Assembly: GCA_964449845.1 (NCBI GenBank)
Contig: CAYVES010000046.1
Coordinates: 1-15,390 of the forward strand
Direction of reading: 5' to 3'
Origin: SOKG01 sp964449845
Lineage (GTDB): Bacteria > Chloroflexota > Dehalococcoidia > SZUA-161
DNA length: 15,390 bases
Shown here: positions 6,510-14,108 of the stretch, in pieces
Position numbering within the stretch: position 1 is the stretch's first letter
How the letters are laid out: every line of letters starts with the position of its first letter
Position numbers and translations under genes: made by a program
Notes under the pieces: generated by a model
Databases searched by the model: none
The model's input: only the letters and a program-made list of their open reading frames with translations
What the model was told of the DNA's origin: nothing

Positions 6510-8041
6510 AGGGAACCGCTAAGGCAAAAGTCTATCTGGTAGGGGCCGGTCCCGGCGATCCGCAGCTCATTACTGTGAAAGGGCTGAAGTGCATCGGCGA
6601 AGCCGATGTCATAGTGTACGACCGCCTAGTGAATGACAGATTACTCGAAGCAGCTCACCCTGACGTGGAAAAGATATATGTTGGCAAGTCATCCGGTGGC
6701 CATACGATGAGCCAGGTGGAGATAAATGAGCTGCTCGTCAGCAAAGCCAAGGAGGGAAAAACGGTAGTGCGTCTCAAAGGTGGCGACCCGTTTGTCTTCG
6801 GGCGTGGCGGCGAGGAGGCCGAAGCTCTAGCAGACCAGGGCATTCCCTTCGAGATAGTCCCCGGTGTCACCTCGGCAATGGCAGTTCCCGCGTACGCCGG
6901 AATACCGGTTACGCACCGTGGTCTTGCTTCGTCTGTGGCCATAGTCACTGGCCACGAGGACCCTGCAAAAGGAGAATCAAGCATCGCATGGGAAAAGCTT
7001 GCCACCTGTGCTGACACCCTGGTCTTCCTTATGGGCATGGAGCATCTTCCGCAAATAGTAGAGCAAGTACTCGCAAATGGCAGACCTGCGACAACCCCAG
7101 TCGCCTTAATTAGTGAAGGCACTGGTCCTCGACAGCAGACCATAATTGGTACCTTGGCTGATATCGCAGCAGAAGCGGCCGAGAACAACTTCACACCGCC
7201 AGCGGTGGTCGTAGTCGGAAACGTCGTTTCTCTGCGCGACAAGCTACGTTGGTTCGACAACCAGCCTCTCTTCGGTAAGCGCGTGTTGGTGACCAGATCC
7301 AGACACCAGGCCAGCAGGCTCAGCAAGCTACTAGCCCAGCAGGGTGCACAACCCATTGAGATGCCCACCATTGCAATCAAGCCCATGCCCGACTACCAAG
7401 AGCTTGATAAGGCTCTGGCTAGATTGTCCGACTATGCTTGGGTGATGTTCACCAGTGCCAACGGTGTCGACGCCTTCCTGGATCGCCTGCGAAAGCAAGG
7501 TCTGGATGCCAGGGAGCTAAGAGGCATCAAGATATGTGCCATAGGACCAGCAACCGCCAAAGCCTTGGCACAGCATGGCCTCGCAGTTGACTATGTGCCC
7601 AACGAATACACTTCCGACAACATCATAGAAGGTCTTGCAGATAAGGATATAATGGGCAAGCGTATTCTGCTACCGCGTGCAGAGGAAGCTCGCCCCGAGC
7701 TTGTGCAAGGGCTTGGTCGCCTCGGAGCGCTGGTGGACGAGATACCCGTGTATAGGACTGTACAGCCACAGGAAACGCTCTCCCGAGGGAAGCAGATGCT
7801 CATAGACCGAGAGATAGACATCACCACATTCACCAGCTCCTCTACGGTGCGTAACCTTATCTCTTTGCTAGGTAGAGACTGGCAATCTGTAAATAATACT
7901 ACAGTGGCCTGCATCGGGCCGGTTACGGCTGCCGCTGCTATTGATTCAGGGCTGACGGTGGATGTGGTGGCCAGAGAACACACAATCCCTGGTCTGGTGC
8001 AAGCCATCATCGAACGATATGAAGGGGTTGGGAAGGCCTGA
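6506..8041 (+). CDS. cobA-hemD: Fused uroporphyrinogen-III C-methyltransferase / uroporphyrinogen-III synthase
   Basis: This is a 511-residue two-domain protein. Residues about 1-250 are the SUMT (CobA/CysG C-terminal) domain, with VYLVGAGPGDPQLITVKG, DVIVYDRLV, VVRLKGGDPFVFGRGGEEAEAL and VPGVTSAMAVPAYAGIPVTHRG. This domain methylates uroporphyrinogen III twice with SAM to precorrin-2. From about residue 254 (LFGKRVLVTRSRHQASRL) to the end is the HemD domain, which cyclises hydroxymethylbilane with D-ring inversion; FTSANGVDAFLDRL, TFTSSSTVRNL and IGPVTAAAA are typical. Fusion places formation of uroporphyrinogen III and its diversion to precorrin-2 in one polypeptide, which suits a cell sending tetrapyrrole flux through siroheme. 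No HemE-type uroporphyrinogen decarboxylase is seen here. GGGAGG at 6497-6502 precedes ATG 6506, and the start overlaps the hemC stop. Confidence 0.96.
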   Translation: MKGTAKAKVYLVGAGPGDPQLITVKGLKCIGEADVIVYDRLVNDRLLEAAHPDVEKIYVGKSSGGHTMSQVEINELLVSKAKEGKTVVRLKGGDPFVFGRGGEEAEALADQGIPFEIVPGVTSAMAVPAYAGIPVTHRGLASSVAIVTGHEDPAKGESSIAWEKLATCADTLVFLMGMEHLPQIVEQVLANGRPATTPVALISEGTGPRQQTIIGTLADIAAEAAENNFTPPAVVVVGNVVSLRDKLRWFDNQPLFGKRVLVTRSRHQASRLSKLLAQQGAQPIEMPTIAIKPMPDYQELDKALARLSDYAWVMFTSANGVDAFLDRLRKQGLDARELRGIKICAIGPATAKALAQHGLAVDYVPNEYTSDNIIEGLADKDIMGKRILLPRAEEARPELVQGLGRLGALVDEIPVYRTVQPQETLSRGKQMLIDREIDITTFTSSSTVRNLISLLGRDWQSVNNTTVACIGPVTAAAAIDSGLTVDVVAREHTIPGLVQAIIERYEGVGKA

Positions 8042-8042
8042 C

Positions 8043-9023
8043 ATGGCTCCTTTTCCTCAACTACGCCTGCGCCGTCTTCGCCGCACAGAGCCCCTGCGAA
8101 GGATGGTCCGCGAGACAAGGATCAATGTCGACGACCTGATCTATCCACTCTTCGTTGTCCCCGGCCAACGTGTCAAGGAAGAGATCGAGGCAATGCCTGG
8201 TAATTTTCATCTATCAGTCGATCAACTACCCCAAGAAGCTGAAGAAATTTTGGGACTGGGAATCCCGGCAATTATACTTTTTGGCCTGCCGGAAACTAAA
8301 GACGAGCTGGGGTCTGCTGCCTATGCCTCCAACGGTGTTATTCAGAAGGCGGTGCGCCAGATTAAGAGAGCAGTGCCCGAACTCATACTAATAACAGATG
8401 TCTGTTTGTGCCAATATACAAGTCATGGACACTGCGGCGTGATAGATAATGATTACGTTGATAATGACAAGACGCTGGAGCTCATAGCTAGAACCGCGCT
8501 CTCTCACGCTCAAGCGGGCGCAGACATAGTAGCTCCCTCTGACATGATGGACGGGCGTGTTGCTGCAATCCGCGCCGCTTTAGAAGATAGCGAGTTTCAC
8601 AACACCGTCATTATGGCCTATGCCGCGAAGTACGCCTCCGCCTTTTACGGGCCTTTTCGCGAGGCTGCAGAATCCGCTCCACAATTTGGAGACCGGCGCT
8701 CCTACCAAATGGACCCTGCAAATGCGCGCGAGGCCTTGAGAGAGGTGGAACTGGATATCGCTGAGGGAGCGGATATAGTGATGGTGAAGCCTGCCCTCGC
8801 CTATCTCGATGTAATCAGAAAGGTGCGCGATGCCTTCAATCACCCGCTGGCTGCCTACAGCGTAAGCGGCGAGTTCGCTATGGTCAAGGCCGCAGCACGA
8901 AATGGTTGGTTGGACGAGAAACAAACAGCCCTGGAGATCATTACCGCTATAAAAAGGGCCGGGGCTGATATGATCGTGACTTACTACGCCAAAGAGGCAG
9001 TTCGCTGGCTGGCGTCCGACTAA
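8043..9023 (+). CDS. hemB: Delta-aminolevulinic acid dehydratase (porphobilinogen synthase)
   Basis: HemB condenses two 5-aminolevulinate molecules into porphobilinogen. With ATG 8043 the protein has 326 residues, the usual length. The Schiff-base lysines are K196 (YAAKYASAFYGPF) and K249 (IVMVKPALAYLD). The metal site DVCLCQYTSHGHCG has cysteines at 121, 123 and 131, the pattern of the zinc-dependent class rather than the Asp-rich Mg-dependent class. The N-terminal RLRRLRRTEPLRRMVRET is a normal HemB arm. I chose 8043 because it lies 1 nt after the cobA-hemD stop with GGAAGG about 7 nt upstream; the frame extends up to 7962, but that leader would overlap the upstream gene and is not HemB-like. 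Confidence 0.97.
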   Translation: MAPFPQLRLRRLRRTEPLRRMVRETRINVDDLIYPLFVVPGQRVKEEIEAMPGNFHLSVDQLPQEAEEILGLGIPAIILFGLPETKDELGSAAYASNGVIQKAVRQIKRAVPELILITDVCLCQYTSHGHCGVIDNDYVDNDKTLELIARTALSHAQAGADIVAPSDMMDGRVAAIRAALEDSEFHNTVIMAYAAKYASAFYGPFREAAESAPQFGDRRSYQMDPANAREALREVELDIAEGADIVMVKPALAYLDVIRKVRDAFNHPLAAYSVSGEFAMVKAAARNGWLDEKQTALEIITAIKRAGADMIVTYYAKEAVRWLASD

Positions 9024-9049
9024 GAAAGCGGAAATTGTGCCTTTGGTGC

Positions 9050-9065
9050 GGAGGATATCGACTTG
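9050..9065 (+). promoter_or_regulatory. Ribosome binding site that fixes the TTG start of hemL
   Basis: GGAGG at 9050-9054 is followed by 8 nt and then TTG at 9063. This spacing is ideal and the translated N-terminus matches the HemL family, so the TTG start is well supported. Confidence 0.75.
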
Positions 9066-10358
9066 GCAATACCGGGGAAGCGGTCTGCAGAGCTTTTCGA
9101 GGAAGCCCAGAAGTATCTGCCCGGGGGAGTGAGCAGCCCCGTTAGGGCATTCAAGGCGGTCGACGGGCAGCCGCTGTTCGTGAAGCGGGCACGGGGAGCC
9201 AGGCTATACGACGAGGATGGGAATGAATTCCTGGATTATGTTTGCTCCTGGGGCGCGATCATCCTTGGACATTCTCACCCAGAGGTCACCTCCACTCTCA
9301 AGCAGGCAATAGAAGGCGGTACCAGCTTCGGTGCCCCTACCGAGCAAGAGACCACCCTTGCTAAATTGATAACATCGGCTGTGCCCTCCACAGAGATGGT
9401 GCGCTTCGTCAACTCAGGCACCGAGGCCACGATGAGCGCACTGCGTCTGGCACGAGCATTCACTGGAAGAGACAAAATCGTGAAGTTTGCCGGCTGCTAC
9501 CACGGCCACTCCAATGGACTGCTGGCAAGAGCGGGGTCCGGCGTAACAACCCTGGGATTGCCCGACAGCCCGGGGGTGCCTGCATCGTACACTCAGAATA
9601 CGCTCGTTGCCCCATATAACGATCTGAAGACAGTAGAGCAGCTCTTCACCGCTTCTGGCAAGGAGATAGCAGCCGTTATTGTCGAGCCTGTTGCAGCCAA
9701 TATGGGAGTGGTAGCACCACGCTCTGGATTTCTTCAAGGCCTACGTGAGATGACTGGCAACAGTGGTGCCCTTCTCATCTTTGACGAGGTAGTAACCGGC
9801 TTTAGAGTGGCTTATGGCGGCGCTCAAGCCCTGTACGGGGTTACGCCGGATCTCACCTGCTTGGGCAAGATCATTGGTGGAGGCTTGCCTGTCGGAGCAT
9901 ACGGCGGCAAGAGAGAGATAATGGAAATGATTGCTCCTCTTGGTCCAGTGTATCAAGCGGGGACTCTATCGGGCAATCCGCTGGCAATGGCAGCCGGTAT
10001 AGAAACATTGCGAATCCTAGGCCAGCCGGGAATCTATGACCGATTGGAAGAGAGGGCGAGCGCCTTGGAAAATGGGCTGACCAGTCTAGCTGCCCAATCA
10101 CAGGTAGCTGTATTTGCATCCAGGGTAGGCTCTATCCTGACCCTGTTCTTTGCCAACCGGGAGGTGACGGATTATGAGTCGGCTCTGTCCTCGGATACCA
10201 AATCGTATGGTCGTTTCTTCCATCACATGTTGGAACGCGGGATCTACCTCGCGCCGTCGCAGTTTGAAGCGGCCTTTGTCTCCCTGGCACACAGCGAAGA
10301 AGACATTGAGTCCACCCTGATGGCAGCGGAAGAAGCCTTATCTCAAACTTCTCAATAG
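9063..10358 (+). CDS. hemL: Glutamate-1-semialdehyde 2,1-aminomutase
   Basis: HemL is a PLP-dependent class III aminotransferase-fold enzyme that converts glutamate-1-semialdehyde to 5-aminolevulinate, completing the C5 route begun by HemA. This 431-residue protein has normal length. It shows SAELFEEAQKYLPGGVSSPVRAF at the N-terminus, FVNSGTEATMSALRLAR and CYHGHSNGLLARAGSG (PLP phosphate and substrate region). LIFDEVVTGFR carries the Asp that binds the PLP ring nitrogen, and LGKIIGGGLPVGAYGG places the Schiff-base Lys at residue 269. It is the last gene of the hem cluster, 39 nt after hemB. The next gene has its own promoter starting 17 nt after this stop, so the operon probably ends here, although no clear intrinsic terminator is seen. 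Confidence 0.97.
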   Translation: MAIPGKRSAELFEEAQKYLPGGVSSPVRAFKAVDGQPLFVKRARGARLYDEDGNEFLDYVCSWGAIILGHSHPEVTSTLKQAIEGGTSFGAPTEQETTLAKLITSAVPSTEMVRFVNSGTEATMSALRLARAFTGRDKIVKFAGCYHGHSNGLLARAGSGVTTLGLPDSPGVPASYTQNTLVAPYNDLKTVEQLFTASGKEIAAVIVEPVAANMGVVAPRSGFLQGLREMTGNSGALLIFDEVVTGFRVAYGGAQALYGVTPDLTCLGKIIGGGLPVGAYGGKREIMEMIAPLGPVYQAGTLSGNPLAMAAGIETLRILGQPGIYDRLEERASALENGLTSLAAQSQVAVFASRVGSILTLFFANREVTDYESALSSDTKSYGRFFHHMLERGIYLAPSQFEAAFVSLAHSEEDIESTLMAAEEALSQTSQ

Positions 10359-10375
10359 AATAAAGCACAATCAGC

Positions 10376-10404
10376 TTGACTACACCTGATCAGAGTGCTA
10401 TAGT
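10376..10404 (+). promoter_or_regulatory. Sigma70-type promoter for the flavin oxidoreductase gene
   Basis: The -35 box TTGACT (10376-10381) is separated by exactly 17 nt from the -10 box TATAGT (10399-10404); each has five of six consensus bases. Transcription would start near 10411, about 67 nt before the ATG at 10478. This separates the oxidoreductase gene from the hem operon. Confidence 0.7.
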
Positions 10405-10413
10405 GACCGACGC

Positions 10414-10428
10414 CAGCGCCTGGCGCTG
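10414..10428. promoter_or_regulatory. 15-bp perfect palindrome at the transcript start (probable operator)
   Basis: CAGCGCC-T-GGCGCTG is a perfect dyad with 7-bp arms and a single central base, located a few nt after the predicted +1. As DNA it fits a repressor operator. As RNA it could form a 6-bp GC stem with a 3-nt loop followed by TTTATATAAT, so a weak terminator or attenuator is possible. I prefer operator because a terminator here would block the promoter just upstream. Confidence 0.45.
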
Positions 10429-10464
10429 TTTATATAATCTGCTCAATTCATACAAATACTAAGA

Positions 10465-10473
10465 GAAGGAGGT
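10465..10473 (+). promoter_or_regulatory. Strong ribosome binding site
   Basis: GAAGGAGGT lies just before ATG 10478. It is the strongest Shine-Dalgarno in the window and suggests high translation of the oxidoreductase. Confidence 0.75.
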
Positions 10474-10477
10474 CTTT

Positions 10478-12484
10478 ATGAGCGCTCAGCAGTTCAGGTA
10501 TCTGTTTACCCCTATACAGATCGGCCCGTTCACCGTGAAGAACAGAATAATGTGCGGACCGCACAGCCCGCTGATGGCAGAGCTGGGCTTGCCCACCGAG
10601 GAGTGGATCTACTACATGATCGAGAAGGCAAAGGGTGGGGCAGGATTTGTATCCATGTCCGTTGGATACACCGAGCCTCGTGACATTATCTTCATGAGGG
10701 CTAATGGGGGACACTACGACAGGCACTTCTGGCTGTGGAAGAAGGAGATAATACCCGGTTTCAAGAGGGTTGCTGAAGGTATTCATGAGTACGGCGCCAG
10801 GTGCAGCTTCCAGGTTTACTCGATAACCTTGGGGAATAAGCGCGGGCCATCGCTGGTTCCGGATTGCAACTTCGCCGATCAAATGTGGGAGCCGATGACC
10901 AAAGATGATATCAAGCGAAATCTTGAATACCACGCCATCTGCTGCCAGAATATCATGGACGCCGGATTCGATGCCATTGACATCCACGACCATTCTGGAG
11001 TTGCGTGCGATTTCCTCTCGGCCACCATGAACAAGCGCACCGATGAATACGGAGGCTCCCTGGAGAATCGCGCCAGACTGGCCATGGAGTTAATCGATGT
11101 CACCAGGCAGGTCGTCGGGGACAAGATGGCCATAGGCTACACTCTGACCGTCGATGACCTGCTGCCAGGCTCAATTGTACCGGAGGAAGCAGTACAGCTT
11201 GCCAAGTGGCTGGACGCGGACAAGAAGGTCGACTACATGTTCTGCGGTATCGCCAGGGAAACTCAGACAATGCACATGTACTTCGGCCCACTGTATCTCC
11301 CCCCTGCCTATCAGCTCTATGCCGTGGAGCAGATCAAGGAGGTGGTGAAGAATATCCCCATAATCGCTGTGGGCAGGATCAACGACCCCCTGATAGCGGA
11401 GAGCACCCTTGCTGACGGCAAGGCCGACATGGTGGCTATGGCCAGACCCCTGATCGCCGACCCCGAGCTACCCAACAAGGCTCGGGAGGGAAGGCTGGAC
11501 GATATCCGTCCCTGCCACGGATGCAACCAGAACTGCGTAAAATACATGATGGACGGCCAGCCCATAAGGTGCATCGTAAACCCCACTGTGGGCATGGAGC
11601 AATGGGGCTGGGGAATCGACAGCATCAAGCCTGCGCCCACGAAGAAAAAGGTGGTGGTAGTTGGAGGAGGACCAGCGGGATTGGAGGCCGCCAGAGTGGC
11701 CGCCCTTAAGGGCCATGACGTCACCCTCTATGAAAAGGCAGACGAACTGGGAGGACAGGCCCTGCTGGCGGAGAAGCTGCCGGGCAGGGAGGAGGTGGGA
11801 GGCCTCATCAGGTGGCAGAAGATACAGCTCCCGCAGGCAGGTGTGAAGGTCGTTACCGGCACAGAGGTAACGGCCCAGATGGTTCTGGACATGAAGCCCG
11901 ATGCGGTGGTGGTAGCAACCGGCGCCACCTGGATGCGCAATGGCTACAGCGGCATGAGCCACATGGAGACCACCGGCTGGCAAGAGGACATCGTCTGTAC
12001 TGCCGACGAGGTAGTCAAGAGAATAGCCAGCGGTGACACAGACTTCGGCAAGAAAGCCTTCATCTTTGACGGTAGATGCGATATTACAGCCATCGGTGTC
12101 GCGGAAATGCTGGCAGATCAGGGCTGCGAGGTGAGGCTGATAACGCCTATTCCCATGATAGGTGGCATAGACCAGATAAAGGACCAGACCAGCATGCACA
12201 CAATTCCCAGGCTGCTCAATAAAGGGGTTGTGCTCAGCGCCAGCACATTCATTGTGATGATAGCGGGCAAGACTGTCACGGAGATCAACACCTATACTAT
12301 GGTGATGCAGGAGATTACAGATGTCGACACAGTGGTGCTGATAACCGGGAAGACACCGATTGACAACCTCTACAACGAGCTTGAGGGCAAGGTCAAGGAG
12401 CTTTACAAAGTGGGGGAGGCCCGAAACCCCCACGACATGGGCAGTGCCAACCGTGATGGCCACTTTGTGGGTAGGCTAATATAG
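10478..12484 (+). CDS. FMN/4Fe-4S/FAD oxidoreductase, 2,4-dienoyl-CoA reductase (Old Yellow Enzyme) family
   Basis: This 668-residue protein has the full three-part architecture. Residues about 1-340 form an OYE-type FMN TIM barrel (LFTPIQIGPFTVKNRI, NKRTDEYGGSLENRARLAMELI, MARPLIADPELPNKA). A [4Fe-4S] site follows with cysteines 346, 349, 353 and 365 in CHGCNQNC...C. A C-terminal FAD/NAD(P) module has VVVVGGGPAGLEAA (GGGPAG at 396-401), YEKADELGGQ, and a second nucleotide fold around FDGRCDITAIGVAEMLADQG. FadH, 2-enoate reductase, BaiCD and trimethylamine dehydrogenase share this layout and pass electrons from NAD(P)H or a substrate through FeS to FMN. The usual catalytic HGAH is replaced by H170-D171-H172-S-G, so substrate and chemistry may differ. 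No signal peptide is seen. It has its own promoter and a strong RBS. ETF genes about 400 bp downstream could exchange electrons with it, an inference from proximity. Confidence 0.9.
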   Translation: MSAQQFRYLFTPIQIGPFTVKNRIMCGPHSPLMAELGLPTEEWIYYMIEKAKGGAGFVSMSVGYTEPRDIIFMRANGGHYDRHFWLWKKEIIPGFKRVAEGIHEYGARCSFQVYSITLGNKRGPSLVPDCNFADQMWEPMTKDDIKRNLEYHAICCQNIMDAGFDAIDIHDHSGVACDFLSATMNKRTDEYGGSLENRARLAMELIDVTRQVVGDKMAIGYTLTVDDLLPGSIVPEEAVQLAKWLDADKKVDYMFCGIARETQTMHMYFGPLYLPPAYQLYAVEQIKEVVKNIPIIAVGRINDPLIAESTLADGKADMVAMARPLIADPELPNKAREGRLDDIRPCHGCNQNCVKYMMDGQPIRCIVNPTVGMEQWGWGIDSIKPAPTKKKVVVVGGGPAGLEAARVAALKGHDVTLYEKADELGGQALLAEKLPGREEVGGLIRWQKIQLPQAGVKVVTGTEVTAQMVLDMKPDAVVVATGATWMRNGYSGMSHMETTGWQEDIVCTADEVVKRIASGDTDFGKKAFIFDGRCDITAIGVAEMLADQGCEVRLITPIPMIGGIDQIKDQTSMHTIPRLLNKGVVLSASTFIVMIAGKTVTEINTYTMVMQEITDVDTVVLITGKTPIDNLYNELEGKVKELYKVGEARNPHDMGSANRDGHFVGRLI

Positions 12485-12885
12485 AGCCCAAAAACTGCTA
12501 TCGACTTGAAGAATCAGGGCTTTAGGTGTCATTGCGAGCCGAAGCCCTGACGCTGAACGAAGTGAAGGGGAAGGGGCAGCGAAGCAATCTCACCCATCAC
12601 TTTGAGATTGCTTCGTCCCCCGATGAATCGGGGTCCTCGCAATGATGTGGAGGTTCAGTACCTCCAAACTTGGGCTTCAATCGCTATTTTTGGGTAGAAT
12701 GCAGAGGTGGCACAGAATACGTAGATGATGTAAAATCAGAATATGAAGTCACCGACAGGGGCAGTCCTTCTACAACGGTCGGCATTAGTCAAACCCTCGG
12801 TTGTTTTAGATGGCCGTTTGTGAGGTTGTCCCTGTCATATTGTCCACTCCGGCAGTGAGATACCATTGTCGATACGGCTATAGAC
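12485..12885. other. 401-bp intergenic region with repeats, no supported gene
   Basis: A 9-bp inverted repeat (TCAGGGCTT 12514-12522 / AAGCCCTGA 12542-12550) overlaps the left end of the MITE-like element at 12529-12645. GGAGGT/ACCTCC (12649-12654 and 12660-12665) forms a small hairpin. GACAGGG (12754-12760) recurs inverted as CCCTGTC (12830-12836). A 62-codon frame at 12670-12858 has no RBS or recognisable protein. I could not find a convincing -35/-10 pair for etfA. Confidence 0.6.
12529..12645. repeat. MITE-like palindromic element with TCATTGCGAG termini
   Basis: The element is about 117 bp with perfect 10-bp terminal inverted repeats, TCATTGCGAG at 12529-12538 and CTCGCAATGA at 12636-12645. 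Inside, CGAAGCAATCTCA (12580-12592) pairs with TGAGATTGCTTCG (12603-12615), a 13-bp stem with a 10-nt loop. CCCCGAT/ATCGGGG (12618-12624 and 12627-12633) forms a second hairpin. It encodes no protein. From memory, TCATTGCGAG...GAAGCAATCTC elements are scattered in many bacterial genomes, often between genes, and behave as non-autonomous miniature elements or REPs. No clear target-site duplication is visible. Confidence 0.75.
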
Positions 12886-14099
12886 ATGTCGGGAAATGAG
12901 CAGACCATAACCCAGGAAACAAACGCTTCACGCCCTCAACAAGAGAACGATGGCAAAGGAGTCTGGTTCTTCGCCGAACACAAGGAAGGCAAGGTAGAAG
13001 AGGGCTGTCTCAAGCTTGCCGCTGAGGGCAGAAACCTCGCCGATAAGCTTGGCGAAGAGGCATCCGCAGTAATCATTGGCAATCAAGTCAAATGCCTCGC
13101 TGAGTATTTCGGTCCCTACGGAACAGACAAAGCCCTTGTTGTCGAAGATAAGCCTTTGGAAGCGTACAGCGGTGAGGCTTATGTCAATGTTCTGGCACAA
13201 CTGGTTGAGTCAGACAGGCCATCTATCATTCTGTTAGCAGCAACCACTACAGGTAACGATCTCGCACCCAGGCTTGCCGCAAGGCTTAAAGCGGCTTTGG
13301 TAGCTCGCTATACTGAAATAGAAGTGGATAGAGAGGGGAAGCTAACTGCACGCAGAAGCCTACACGGCGGAAATGCTCAAGCTACGGTCGCCCTGCTCAG
13401 AAAGCCGCTCATAGCCACTATCGATACACAGTCGCTAAGTCTGCAAAAGGCCAAAGAGGCGAAGAATACCCGCGTTGTTGAAGCCAGGATACGAATAGAT
13501 CCCAGGACTAGCAGAACCAGGGTAGTCGATTATCTGAAAGCCGATCCCTGTGCTGTCTGCGTCAGCGAAGCTGAAATAGTCATCGGTGTTGGCAAGGGGC
13601 TGGGCAGTGCCCAAAACCTCAGCGCAGTGGAGGAACTGGCCCGCGTTCTAGGTGCCTCGATCGGCGGAAGCAGGCGTGCCACCGATGAACGCTGGATAGC
13701 CGACGAAAGGAGAATCGGGTTAACAGGGAAAACCATATGCCCCAGACTTTACCTTATCTGTGGGATCTCAGGCGCTTTTCATCACACTCTTAGCATAAAG
13801 GGCTCACAGTTCATGGTATCAATCAACACCGATCGAAACGCCCCAATAGCTAAGATGGCTGACCTGATGGTTGTTGCAGATATGCAGGAAGTAATACCNN
13901 NNNNNNNNNNNNNNNNNNNNNNNNNNNNNNNNNNNNNNNNNNNNNNNNNNNNNNNNNNNNNNNNNNNNNNNNNNNNNNNNNNNNNNNNNNNNNNNNNNCA
14001 ATAGCTAAGATGGCTGACCTGATGGTTGTTGCAGATATGCAGGAAGTAATACCAGAACTGACAAAGCAGTTGCGCGAAATAGTCAAGCCAACTAGTTGA
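12886..14099 (+). CDS. etfA: Electron transfer flavoprotein alpha subunit (interrupted by a scaffold gap)
   Basis: EtfA binds FAD and, with EtfB, carries electrons between flavin dehydrogenases and quinone reductases or other partners. The N-terminal ETF domain runs to about residue 210 (GVWFFAEHKEGKVEEG, LLAATTTGNDLAPRLAARL). The C-terminal FAD domain has EIVIGVGKGLGSAQNL, LGASIGGSRRATDERW, RIGLTGKTICPRLYLICGISGAFHH and INTDRNAPIAKMADLMVVADMQEVIPEL. The common GAIQH is GAFHH here. As printed, the frame breaks after 100 N. The 55 bp before the gap (13844-13898) equal the 55 bp after it (13999-14053); joining 13898 to 14054 restores one frame of 352 residues ending at TGA 14097-14099, a normal length. 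The start ATG 12886 lacks a good RBS, and its first 20 or so residues are a polar, non-family leader, so a slightly later start is possible. Confidence 0.9.
13844..14053. repeat. Identical 55-bp copies flanking the N run (assembly overlap)
   Basis: Positions 13844-13898 and 13999-14053 are identical over 55 bp and end at the same base of the etfA frame. The copies abut the N run exactly on both sides. This is how two contigs that share a k-mer-sized end overlap look when a scaffolder inserts a default gap instead of merging them. It is not a biological duplication. Confidence 0.92.
13899..13998. other. Scaffold gap, exactly 100 N
   Basis: The round length is the usual placeholder for an unknown gap. 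Because the flanks overlap by 55 bp, the true missing length is probably zero and the scaffold is 155 bp too long here, which shifts every downstream coordinate. Confidence 0.97.
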
Positions 14100-14108
14100 A
14101 ACGGTCGT

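Noticed and set aside
6655..7386. 243-codon minus-strand frame opposite cobA-hemD
   Set aside because: Shadow of a clear two-domain enzyme; its translation shows no domain.
7962..8042. Upstream extension of hemB
   Set aside because: It would overlap cobA-hemD by 80 bp and add a non-HemB leader; ATG 8043 has a proper RBS.
10411..10440. Intrinsic terminator of the hem operon
   Set aside because: The stem is short, the following stretch is TTTATATAAT rather than a T-run, and it lies after a strong promoter that it would block.
11468..12463. 331-codon minus-strand frame opposite the flavin oxidoreductase
   Set aside because: It mirrors the codon pattern of a well-supported plus-strand gene, is rich in His, Leu and Cys, and has no family motif or RBS.
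12754..12836. GACAGGG/CCCTGTC as ends of an insertion sequence
   Set aside because: Only 7 bp match, there is no transposase, and the interior is 69 bp; at most a decayed remnant.
12670..12858. 62-codon open frame in the intergenic region before etfA
   Set aside because: No ribosome binding site, no recognisable family, and it runs through repeat-like DNA; chance frame.
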